From the NCBI GenBank assembly GCA_937895345.1, contig CALAWP010000093.1, positions 1 through 59,580 on the forward strand: a stretch of DNA of 59,580 nucleotides. The letters are read 5' to 3'. A program made the position numbers and the translations under genes. Of the stretch, positions 17,577-25,305 are shown piece after piece; the stretch's first letter is position 1, and each line of letters opens with the position of its first letter. The stretch comes from an uncultured Paenibacillus sp. Its GTDB lineage: Bacteria > Bacillota > Bacilli > Paenibacillales > Paenibacillaceae. The notes under the pieces are model-generated. The model did no database searches. It was given only the letters and a program-made list of their open reading frames with translations, and had not been told where the DNA came from.

Positions 17577-17790
17577 CGTGTAACCTTCGGCACTTCTTCA
17601 GCGTCGTAACGCCTTCGGCACTCGACGTAAAGCCTTCGACACTTCTTCGGCGACGTAACGCCTTCGGCACTTCTTTAGCGACGTAACGCCTTCGACACTT
17701 CTTCAGCGTCGCAACGCCTTCGACACTTCTTTAGCGACGTAACGCCTTCGACACTTCTTCGGCGACGTAACGCCTTCGGCTTCGCCGAGA
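17577..17790. repeat. 28-bp tandem repeat array (about 8 copies)
   Basis: Copies start at 17577, 17602, 17623, 17651, 17679, 17707, 17735 and 17763; the first two are shortened and the last degenerates. The unit runs CGACGTAACGCCTTCG then ACACTTCTTCGG, with variation mainly at CTTCAG/TTTAG/TTCGG. It lies about 200 bp upstream of the YhcN-like gene. No open frame is favoured, and 28 is not a multiple of three. Confidence 0.85.
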
Positions 17791-17985
17791 CCGTCCTGCC
17801 CGTTCTTAACCGGCGGCAGTTCAATAAATGAGTAAGTGTCCCTTCTGGCCTTCCTGGCCATCCCGAATCACCCTAAAGCCAACTGCCGACTGTTTGCACA
17901 CGTAAGTTGCTTACGAAAACCGCTTCAGCAACAAAAAACAGCCGGAACCGATGTCCGGCTGTTTTATTCACATTTACAACCTCTG
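17791..17985. other. Gene-free spacer between two repeat arrays
   Basis: No gene is seen. It contains a small hairpin CGTAAG/CTTACG around 17901-17915 and the strong terminator listed separately. Confidence 0.6.
17935..17965. terminator. Strong hairpin terminator beside the 51-bp array
   Basis: A perfect 12-bp stem (AAAACAGCCGGA 17935-17946 and TCCGGCTGTTTT 17954-17965) with a 7-nt loop and A/T tracts on both sides. On the minus strand it would end any transcript coming through the 51-bp array from the GH42-GH105 operon. Confidence 0.85.
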
Positions 17986-19069
17986 GTAAAGTCCGCGCGC
18001 ACCATACCGTCCATTTGGTGCTGTAAATTCACGCATGACCTTACAACGCGCCTTCAGCCTACGGACTTCCGTTGCAAGGTCGTCTACGACCTTAGAGCAC
18101 GTAACATACTGTCCATTTGGTACTGTAAGTTCACGCACGACCTTAGAGCGCGCACCATACCGTTCTTTTGATGCTGTAAGTTCACGCACGACCTTACAAC
18201 GCGCCTTCAGCCTACGGACTGCCGTTGCAAGGTCGTCTACGACCTTAAAGCGCACACCAAATCGTCCAATTAGCGCTGTAAGTTCACGCACGACCTTAGA
18301 ACGCGCACCATACCGTCCATTTGGTGCTGTAAGTTCACGCACGTCCTTGCAGCGCGCACCATACCGTCCATTTGATGTTGTAAGTTCACGCACAACCTTA
18401 CAACGCGCCTTCAGCCTACGGACTTCCGTTGCAAGGTCGTCTACGACCTTGCAGCGCGTAACATACCGTCCATTTGGTACTTTAAGTTCACGCACGACCT
18501 TACAACGCGGCCTAAACCTGCGGACTGCCTATGCAAGGTCGTCTACGACCCTTACAGCGCGTAACATACCATCCATTTGATGCTGTAAGTTCACGCACGA
18601 CCTTACAACGCGGCCTGAGACTGCGGACTGCCTATGCAAGGTCGTCTACGACCTTAGAGCGCACACCAAATCGTCCAATTAGCGCTGTAAGTTCACGCAC
18701 GACCTTACAACGCGGCCTGAGACTGCGGACTGCCTATGTAAGGTCGTCTACGACCTTAGAGCGCGCACCAAATCGTCCATTTGGTGCTGTAAGTTCACGC
18801 ACGACCTTAGAACGCGGCCTGAGACTGCGGACTGCTTACGCAAAGTCGTCTACTACCTTAGAGCGCACACCAAATCGTCCAATTAGCGCTGTAAGTTCAC
18901 GCACGACCTTACAACGCGGCATCTGCGGACTGCCTATGCAAGGTCGTCTATGACCTTAGAGCGAGTAACATACCGTCCATTTGGTGCTGTAAGTTCACGC
19001 ACGACCTTACAACGCGCCTTCAGCCTGCGGACTGCCTACGCAAGGTCGTCTACGACCCTAGAACGCAAC
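17986..19069. repeat. Two-module 51-bp tandem repeat array (21 modules)
   Basis: The array has 12 A modules and 9 B modules, nearly all exactly 51 bp, in plus-strand order A B A A B A A A B then six AB pairs. Modules start at 17986 (A), 18037 (B), 18088, 18139, 18190 (B), 18241, 18292, 18343, 18394 (B), 18445, 18496 (B), 18547, 18599 (B), 18650, 18701 (B), 18752, 18803 (B), 18854, 18905 (B), 18952 and 19003 (B), with a partial unit from 19054. Both begin GACCTTA; A ends TAAGTTCACGCAC, B ends AAGGTCGTCTAC. Every B is followed by A, making a palindrome AAGGTCGT-CT-ACGACCTT at each B/A border. Fifty-one is 17 codons, so several frames stay open by chance; no ribosome site or non-repeat coding sequence is attached. 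Confidence 0.92.
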
Positions 19070-19089
19070 GCGTGCCGAACTGTTCAACC

Positions 19090-20133
19090 TCATGCGTTCT
19101 CTTTGTTCCGGTTCACGACCTCGATGACTGCAGCCAGGAACGCCAGCGCCAAACCTTGTCCCCAGCCTTGCGCCCATTTCCGGTCGATGCCGAGGTAGCC
19201 GGCGATATCCTTCATCACCGCGGTGCCGCCCGATACGTTCATGACGCGGCCGTTGTCCGCGATGTTCGCAAGCAAGCCGTCCAGCGCCTTCTGCACATAT
19301 TTCGCGTGAAGCGGATTGCCTTGCATGACCATCGCCGCACCGATGCCCGCCGTCGCCGACACTTCGCCGTAAGCTTCCGGATAATCGAGAACGGTGCCCC
19401 AGAGACCGTCTTCCTTCTGCAACTTCTTGATGGCGGCCAGCTGATCGCGCAAGGAACTCCATATATGCATCATTGGAGGATAAAGATACCCTTCCGGCAA
19501 AATCCGTGCCGCCCGCGACATCGTATAAGCCGCCCAAGCGTTGGCGCGCGCCCAATAAATGCCCGACATATGGTCCTTCTTAATATGGTTGTAGCCGTGG
19601 TACCACAAACCGTCGTTTTCGTCCTGCAAGTAGTTGATATGCCAGAAAAACTGGTGCAAGGCGTCGTTCACCAGATGTTTTTTGTCGAACATGATGCCTG
19701 CGCGCAGCATGAAATAGGCTGCCATGAACAGCGTATCCGCCCAGCACTGCTCCGGAAAATCGTTGCTAGAAGATACCGTATGCTGCAGCACCCGGTCGCC
19801 GAAACGAAGCGCATGATTTTCCAGGTAGTCGAGTTTGCTGGCAATCAGGTCGGCATACTTTTCATCCTTCGTTTGCTCGTACAGCGTAAGCAGCATATGG
19901 CCCATGGCGCAGGTGTTGACCGTCCATCCCGGCAATCCCGCTTCGATATATTCATCCACCCAAGCCTTCATTCGATCGAGGTAAGCCTGCTCGCCCGTCA
20001 CTTCGAACGCCCGGCAGACGCCGTAGTAGGCGACGCCGCCCGGCCAATCCCACGTCAGGTCCATATCGAACGTATACTCCGTCACTCGTCCGAGAACTTG
20101 CTTCAAATCGCTGGCTTGCGCATTAATTTTCAT
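19090..20133 (-). CDS. GH105 unsaturated rhamnogalacturonyl hydrolase
   Basis: A 347-residue glycoside hydrolase of family GH105 (YteR/YesR type), which removes the unsaturated galacturonic acid from the end of rhamnogalacturonan oligomers left by lyases. The (alpha/alpha)6 barrel pattern shows MDLTWDWPGGVAYYGV near 24-39, PEQCWADTLFMAAYFML near 125 containing the catalytic-type aspartate, and GIYWARANAWAAYTM and KWAQGWGQGLALAFL near the end. No signal peptide is seen, so it acts in the cytoplasm on imported oligomers. It follows the GH42 gene by 44 nt in one operon. No terminator is found right after its stop; the 51-bp array begins within about 20 nt. Confidence 0.9.
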   Translation of the reverse strand: MKINAQASDLKQVLGRVTEYTFDMDLTWDWPGGVAYYGVCRAFEVTGEQAYLDRMKAWVDEYIEAGLPGWTVNTCAMGHMLLTLYEQTKDEKYADLIASKLDYLENHALRFGDRVLQHTVSSSNDFPEQCWADTLFMAAYFMLRAGIMFDKKHLVNDALHQFFWHINYLQDENDGLWYHGYNHIKKDHMSGIYWARANAWAAYTMSRAARILPEGYLYPPMMHIWSSLRDQLAAIKKLQKEDGLWGTVLDYPEAYGEVSATAGIGAAMVMQGNPLHAKYVQKALDGLLANIADNGRVMNVSGGTAVMKDIAGYLGIDRKWAQGWGQGLALAFLAAVIEVVNRNKENA

Positions 20134-20177
20134 CTCCGGTTCATCCTCTCATCTTCATGTCTGTAAGCATGCAACTT

Positions 20178-22232
20178 CTAGGAGCGAAGCTTCACGATCC
20201 ATAAATCGCGGCCCGCTAGCTCCGCTTTCCCGCCATCGAGCGTACGGCCGGTCAACAGCTCCTCGCCCGACCGACCGCCCAAGTCGACTGTCGCGGCATC
20301 CGCATTATGATTTAGCACGAACAAGTACTCCTGACCGTCCTTGGAGCGAAGCGTCGTCTCCACGCCTTCCGGCACGGACGGAACAAGCGGCTCAATCCCT
20401 CGGGAGGAACAAAGCTGCGACAGCCAATCTTGAAGGAACGAAGCCTCGGGGCTCGTCGCCAAATACCAGACTTCTCCTGCGCCGAACTTGTTGACGGTCA
20501 GTGCCGGCATGCCGCGATAGAAATCGTCGCCGTAAACCGCTTTCACTTCGGCGCCTTCCGAATGGATCAAGTCGCAGAGCATGCCGCATTCGTACTCCGG
20601 CTTCAATCCGGCAGCGCCGTCCTTGACGACGATCCGATTGCGCTGGCTCGGAAGCAAAGCGTCGATTTCTTCCGCCCATATGCCGAGCAGCTTCCGCAGC
20701 TCTCCGGGATATCCGCCCGTGCGGACAAGATCGTTCTCGTCGACGATGCCGCTGAAAAACGTCGTAACAACCGCGCCCCCGCCATGAACATACTTCTCCA
20801 GCTTATCCGCAATTCCCTTCTTCACCATGTACATAACCGGAGCAATTACAAGATCGTAACCGCTGAGATCGGCTTCCACGGAAACAACGTCCGCGGCAAT
20901 TCCGCGGCGGTACAGCGCATCGTAAAACTTATGCGTCTCATCCACATAACGAAGAGCGATCGTCGGGCCGCTGGACATTTCGACCGCCCACCAGTTTTCC
21001 CAGTCGAACAAAATCGCAACCTTCGTTTGTACGCGGGAATCCAGAAGCGCATCGCCAAGCTTCGCGAGCTCCGCTCCTAGCTGAGCGCATTCGCGGAATA
21101 CGCGCGTATGCTCGTGGCCGACATGCTCGATTACGGCTCCGTGATATTTCTCGCAGGCGCCGATCGACCGGCGAAGCTGGAAGAACATGACCGTATCCGC
21201 GCCTCTGGCCACTGCCTGATAGCTCCACAGCCGCATGACGCCCGGACGTTTAAGCGAATTGTAAGGCTGCCAATTTTGCTGGCTCGGCGTCTGCTCCATC
21301 AGCATGAACGGCTGGCCGTCCTTCAGGCCGCGCATCAGATCGTGCATCATGCCCGTGTAGCTGTGCGGCGTATCGAACCGGGGATAGTTGTCCCAGGAAA
21401 CAACGTCCATGTGCTTCGCCCATTTATGATAATCGAGCTTTTTGAAGGCGCCCATCAGATTCGTCGTGACGGGAACGTCCGGCGTATGCTTTTTGACCGC
21501 ATCGTATTCCAGCTTATAGCATTCGAGCAGGCTGTCGGAATGGAAACGCATATAATCGAGCGAGATGCCCTGGAAGTTCGTTTCCGTCCGCCCGTTAGTG
21601 CCGATCCATTCCTCGCTCCGGCCGCTTGGCAGGACAATGTCTTCCCAGTCGTGGAACGTATGACCCCAAAATCCGGTATTCCAGGCCCGGTTCAACTCGT
21701 CCAGCGTGCCGTAACGCGCCTTCGCCCATTCGCGAAAAGCCGCTTCGCAATTGTCGCAGTAACAATTTCCGGCGCCGCCGTATTCATTGTTGATATGCCA
21801 AATGAGCAAAGCGGGATGGTCCTTGTACCGCTCCGCCAGCTTCTCCGCCATACGCGCCGCATATTTGCGGTAAGTCGGGCTGTTCGGGCAAGAGTTATGG
21901 CGTCCGCCGAACTTCCGTTTGTTTCCGTGAAAATCAACTTGCAGCACGTCCGGGTATTTACGGGCCATCCAAGCCGGATGCGCCGCCGTGCTGGTTGCCA
22001 GACAGACGCCGATGCCGTCCGCGTGAAGCTTGTCCATCATCTCGTCCAGCCAGCCGAAATCGTACGTGTCCTCGTCGGGTTGATTTTTGGCCCAGGCAAA
22101 AACGTTCAGCGTCGCCACATCGATGCCGGCCAGCTTGAACATGCGCAAATCTTCGTCCCAAATCGGCTTTTCCCACTGATCGGGATTGTAGTCGCCGCCG
22201 TACCAAATTTTCGGTTTTTTTGCGTTAATCAT
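20178..22232 (-). CDS. GH42 beta-galactosidase (YesZ/GanA-like)
   Basis: A 684-residue intracellular GH42 beta-galactosidase. It starts INAKKPKIWYGGDYNPDQW, and has the acid/base glutamate in LIWHINNEYGGAGNCYC and the nucleophile glutamate in QPFMLMEQTPSQQNW; the Cys cluster around CYCDNCEAAF fits the zinc site of the family. A trimerisation-type domain and a small beta domain complete the chain. Start ATG at 22232 has AAGGAG 6 nt upstream. Together with GH105 it points to galactan or rhamnogalacturonan side-chain breakdown, as for B. subtilis YesZ. Regulation is probably by the divergent AraC-type protein. Confidence 0.93.
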   Translation of the reverse strand: MINAKKPKIWYGGDYNPDQWEKPIWDEDLRMFKLAGIDVATLNVFAWAKNQPDEDTYDFGWLDEMMDKLHADGIGVCLATSTAAHPAWMARKYPDVLQVDFHGNKRKFGGRHNSCPNSPTYRKYAARMAEKLAERYKDHPALLIWHINNEYGGAGNCYCDNCEAAFREWAKARYGTLDELNRAWNTGFWGHTFHDWEDIVLPSGRSEEWIGTNGRTETNFQGISLDYMRFHSDSLLECYKLEYDAVKKHTPDVPVTTNLMGAFKKLDYHKWAKHMDVVSWDNYPRFDTPHSYTGMMHDLMRGLKDGQPFMLMEQTPSQQNWQPYNSLKRPGVMRLWSYQAVARGADTVMFFQLRRSIGACEKYHGAVIEHVGHEHTRVFRECAQLGAELAKLGDALLDSRVQTKVAILFDWENWWAVEMSSGPTIALRYVDETHKFYDALYRRGIAADVVSVEADLSGYDLVIAPVMYMVKKGIADKLEKYVHGGGAVVTTFFSGIVDENDLVRTGGYPGELRKLLGIWAEEIDALLPSQRNRIVVKDGAAGLKPEYECGMLCDLIHSEGAEVKAVYGDDFYRGMPALTVNKFGAGEVWYLATSPEASFLQDWLSQLCSSRGIEPLVPSVPEGVETTLRSKDGQEYLFVLNHNADAATVDLGGRSGEELLTGRTLDGGKAELAGRDLWIVKLRS

Positions 22233-22267
22233 AGGGCACTCCTTGTCGTATATAATAAAACTGCATG

Positions 22268-22295
22268 TTGATAACCTAATCTTATGTCTTATAAT
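22268..22295 (+). promoter_or_regulatory. Sigma-A-like promoter of the araC-type gene
   Basis: TTGATA (22268-22273), a 16-nt spacer and TATAAT (22290-22295), located in the 120-bp divergent region shared with the GH42 operon. Confidence 0.55.
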
Positions 22296-22352
22296 AACTA
22301 TATCCAATATAAAAAAAACGAAGTTATATATAAGAATATGGAGGTTACGGAT

Positions 22353-23192
22353 ATGCGGCGTGTCGCTCCCGCTTCCCCGGCGGAATTGCTTCCTTTGCAG
22401 CTGGAAACGATTGGGGTCAAATTCGATCAAGAGACGATGGAACGGCCGAACGGCTATCCCTATTATCACTGGCTTCAAACGCTGAAGGGAGAAGGCGAGC
22501 TGTCGATGAACGGCGGCACTTGGAAAATGACGGAGCGGTCAGGCGTCCTGCTGGCGCCGGGAACGCCCCATGTTTACGAGCCCAGATGCGGGCAATGGCG
22601 AACCGGCTATATTACCTTTCACGGCAGCGCGGCCGCCGGCATTGTGCAGTCGTTTGGCTGGGGCGTCGTGGAGCGCTTTCAATGGGAAGCGGGAAACGAT
22701 CGAATCACCGGGCATCTGGAAAGCTTGCTGACATTCGCCGAATCGGGCGGCGATCCGTCGGGATGGCGCTACTCTGCGGAATTGTACCGCTTTCTGACCT
22801 TGCTCCGGACCGATGCCCGCACGGACAACCGGCCCTCCATTTCGAAACGGCTGGAAAGGATTCAAGGGCTGCTAAGCTGGCTTGAACAACATTTTCCCAA
22901 CCCGGATATCGGATTGGCGGAGATGGCTTCCCAGCTCGGCATCGGCGAGCGGCAGCTGAATGAAATATTTCGCGAGCTGTTCGGCCAAACGGCTTACGCT
23001 TATTTGATTCAGCTGAGGATCCGCAAGGCGAAGGAGCTGCTTCCTTCCCGGCCGGATTGGACGGTTCGCCGCATCGGAGAAGCGGTCGGGTTCCGCGATG
23101 CAAGCCACTTCGTATCCACCTTCCGCCAAAAGGAAGGGATGACGCCGCATACGTACCGGAACCTGTATAGAGGCGGAGCTGCATCGGATTGA
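22353..23192 (+). CDS. AraC-family transcriptional regulator
   Basis: A 279-residue regulator with an N-terminal cupin-like sugar-sensing domain (PYYHWLQTLKGEGELSMNGG, VLLAPGTPHVYEPRCGQWRTGYITFHG) and a C-terminal pair of helix-turn-helices (about 180-275): IGLAEMASQLGIGERQLNEIF and VRRIGEAVGFRDASHFVSTFRQKEGMTPHTYR. The ATG at 22353 is preceded by GGAGG at 8 nt; an ATG at 22338 lies inside that site. It is divergent from the GH42-GH105 operon and so most likely activates it in response to a released sugar (inference). Confidence 0.9.
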   Translation: MRRVAPASPAELLPLQLETIGVKFDQETMERPNGYPYYHWLQTLKGEGELSMNGGTWKMTERSGVLLAPGTPHVYEPRCGQWRTGYITFHGSAAAGIVQSFGWGVVERFQWEAGNDRITGHLESLLTFAESGGDPSGWRYSAELYRFLTLLRTDARTDNRPSISKRLERIQGLLSWLEQHFPNPDIGLAEMASQLGIGERQLNEIFRELFGQTAYAYLIQLRIRKAKELLPSRPDWTVRRIGEAVGFRDASHFVSTFRQKEGMTPHTYRNLYRGGAASD

Positions 23193-23218
23193 CAACAGGA
23201 GCGGGTGCCCGGTATAGT
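23189..23218 (+). promoter_or_regulatory. Sigma-A-like promoter of fabH
   Basis: TTGACA (23189-23194), an 18-nt spacer and TATAGT (23213-23218). The -35 overlaps the stop codon of the AraC-type gene. Confidence 0.6.
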
Positions 23219-23247
23219 TAGTATCAAGTATTAGCATCTGGTACTAA
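23218..23247 (+). promoter_or_regulatory. FapR-like operator of fabH
   Basis: TTAGCATCTGGTACTAA (23231-23247) matches the FapR consensus TTAGTACCTGATACTAA at 14 of 17 positions. An overlapping imperfect inverted repeat, TTAGTA-TCAAG-TATTAG, lies at 23218-23234. Both sit just downstream of the -10 box, where FapR represses fatty acid genes in Bacillus until malonyl-CoA relieves it. Confidence 0.7.
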
Positions 23248-23275
23248 TTTTGAAGGGCGAAAGGTAGTGATCTCG

Positions 23276-24289
23276 ATGACAAAGCTTGGAATAGAAACCG
23301 GCCGTCTCCGTTCTGTAGCCGCCATAACCGCCATCGGCACTTACGTGCCGGAACGCAGGCTGACCAACGCCGATCTGGAACAAATGGTCGATACGAGCGA
23401 CGAATGGATTGTGCAGCGCACCGGCATCCGGGAAAGAAGAATCGCCGCGGAGAACGAATATGCCAGCGACCTGGCTTATCGCGCAGTAGAAGATTTGATG
23501 AACCGCACCGGCGCTGCGGTCCACGATGTCGATTATGTTATCGTCGCCACCTCGACGCCGGATACGATCTTTCCGAGCGTTGCCGCCCGCGTGCAAGCCC
23601 AGTTCCATATAGCTTCCTGCGGCACCGTCGATCTTCAGGCTGCTTGCGCCGGCTTTACGGCGGGTCTTCAACTCGCCAACGCGCTGCTGCTGACGGGAAT
23701 ATACCGCAAAATTCTGATCATCGGGGTCGACGCCTTAACCAAGATCACGGACTATACGGACCGCACGACGTGCATCTTGTTCGGAGACGGAGCGGGGGCG
23801 GTGCTGATGGCGCCGGCGAAGGACGGCGAAGGGCAAATAATCGCCGCATATTCCGATACGGACGGGGAGCTGGGTCATCACGTGTACATGAGCCATCTGT
23901 CGCCGGCCATCGGCGAAGTCGACATTTCGACCAACGGCAAGCTCGTTCAGAACGGCCGCGAAGTGTACCGGTGGGCGGTCAGCCGCGTCTCGGCAGGCGT
24001 CCTCAAGCTGCTCGAAGCCGGCGGATTACGTCCGGAAGAGATCGATTGGTTCGTGCCGCATAACGCGAACCAGCGCATTATTGACGCCGTAGCGGAGCGA
24101 GTCGGCTTCGCGCCGGAGCAAGCCTTGAGCAGTATCGCGCTATACGGCAACACGTCGGCGGCGTCCATCCCGCTTGCTCTGCACGATGCCGTCAAAGACG
24201 GCCGCGTCCGGTCCGGCCACAACCTGCTGCTGCACGGCTTCGGCGGCGGTCTCACCCAAGCCGGCGTCATCCTCCGCTGGTCGCTGTAA
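23276..24289 (+). CDS. fabH: 3-oxoacyl-ACP synthase III (FabH)
   Basis: A 337-residue condensing enzyme that joins acetyl- or branched acyl-CoA to malonyl-ACP to start fatty acid synthesis. The catalytic triad is visible: Cys124 in LQAACAGFTAG, His262 in PHNANQRI and Asn292 in YGNTSAASIPL, with the closing GFGGGLTQAG. ATG at 23276 is used; GTG at 23267 is an alternative that adds three residues. It has its own promoter and FapR-like operator. It stands apart from other fab genes and could be a second copy (FabHB type) with branched-chain preference; substrate choice cannot be read here. Confidence 0.93.
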   Translation: MTKLGIETGRLRSVAAITAIGTYVPERRLTNADLEQMVDTSDEWIVQRTGIRERRIAAENEYASDLAYRAVEDLMNRTGAAVHDVDYVIVATSTPDTIFPSVAARVQAQFHIASCGTVDLQAACAGFTAGLQLANALLLTGIYRKILIIGVDALTKITDYTDRTTCILFGDGAGAVLMAPAKDGEGQIIAAYSDTDGELGHHVYMSHLSPAIGEVDISTNGKLVQNGREVYRWAVSRVSAGVLKLLEAGGLRPEEIDWFVPHNANQRIIDAVAERVGFAPEQALSSIALYGNTSAASIPLALHDAVKDGRVRSGHNLLLHGFGGGLTQAGVILRWSL

Positions 24290-24355
24290 TAGGCGTTCAG
24301 GCAACCTTCTTCCATTCGGCTTAGGCCTTAGACCCCGGTGCGGATGCGATCGGAA

Positions 24356-24481
24356 GCCGATTTCTTACGCAGCATCGCAATCGTTGCAGATTCCCCTGCC
24401 GATTTCTTGCGCAGCATCGTGATCGTTGCAGGTTCCCCTGCCGATTTCTTGCGCAGCATAATTATCGTTGCAATATCGCCG
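24356..24481. repeat. Three 42-bp tandem repeats between convergent genes
   Basis: Copies at 24356-24397, 24398-24439 and 24440-24481 (the last diverged), each beginning GCCGATTTCTT(A/G)CGCAGCAT. They fill the gap between fabH and the GT-D gene and end exactly at the stop codon of the latter. Forty-two is a multiple of three, so frames stay open by chance. No terminator hairpin is obvious here. Confidence 0.8.
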
Positions 24482-25204
24482 CTATATTTTCCACTGCGAC
24501 ACGATTTGCGCCCCGATGCCGAAGTCGATGCCGACCTTGCCGAACCGCTTCTTCACCATATGAGCCAGAATGACCGCATTTACGCCGCAAGAGATCAAAG
24601 CCGCGTCATATTCGTCCTGCCGCTGCTCCAGCACCTCCAGCGTCTGCGCCATCATCGAGTTGCGCTCGAACGGCAGCGTAAACGCGACGTTCAGGTTGTA
24701 CGGCGGCCTGATCAGGCGCTGCTTCATTCCGCCGGCCCATCGGGAAATGAGAGCGAGACGGCTTCCCTGGAACGTATCCCAGAACGGCCGGTAATTAATG
24801 AGATCGCGGTTGACGATCGCGTTGCACAGCACCTCCGGGCGCAGCTGAAAATGATCGAAAATGCGGTTCGTCAGCTCCCGCTTATGGCTCGGATGAGCGC
24901 GAATGACGTTGTCGTTCTGAGCCAGCACGCCCACGATATCCGCTTCCCGGATCGCTTCCACCAGCTGGTCGCGCGCTTCAAGGTTCGGCAGCCTGATTCC
25001 CTTTCGGCCTTGATTCGCAATCTTCACCCATTGCTGGCTGAGCGTCTTCTCCATCGTATAGACGGAATCCTGGGACAGGACAAAATTTTCCCCGTCGCCG
25101 ATCCGCACAAAGCTGAACGGCTGCTTGTTTGCCAGCGCAGCCTTGATTCGCGCGATAACTTCGTCCCTTGAAATCAATTCCTCATTCGGAACCTTCGATA
25201 TCAT
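24482..25204 (-). CDS. GT-D fold glycosyltransferase
   Basis: A 240-residue protein of the GT-D (DUF1792-like) glycosyltransferase group. The metal-binding DxE motif is in FSFVRIGDGENFVLS near residue 35, followed by conserved segments ADIVGVLAQNDNV and AALISCGVNAVILAHMV. GT-D enzymes extend O-linked glycans on surface adhesins in streptococci. The ATG at 25204 has GGAGG 8 nt upstream. No other glycan gene or serine-rich protein is adjacent, so its acceptor is unknown. Confidence 0.75.
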   Translation of the reverse strand: MISKVPNEELISRDEVIARIKAALANKQPFSFVRIGDGENFVLSQDSVYTMEKTLSQQWVKIANQGRKGIRLPNLEARDQLVEAIREADIVGVLAQNDNVIRAHPSHKRELTNRIFDHFQLRPEVLCNAIVNRDLINYRPFWDTFQGSRLALISRWAGGMKQRLIRPPYNLNVAFTLPFERNSMMAQTLEVLEQRQDEYDAALISCGVNAVILAHMVKKRFGKVGIDFGIGAQIVSQWKI

Positions 25205-25305
25205 TAGCGCACCTCCGGAATCAGACAAGATCCATCCCCATCAAATTACTATATGCCGGTCGGCTTGCAGATGGGTTGGACGAATGTCCCGGCGATGATA
25301 CGCGT

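Noticed and set aside
17986..19069. The 51-bp array as a CRISPR
   Set aside because: Modules abut directly with no unique spacers, and the two types alternate.
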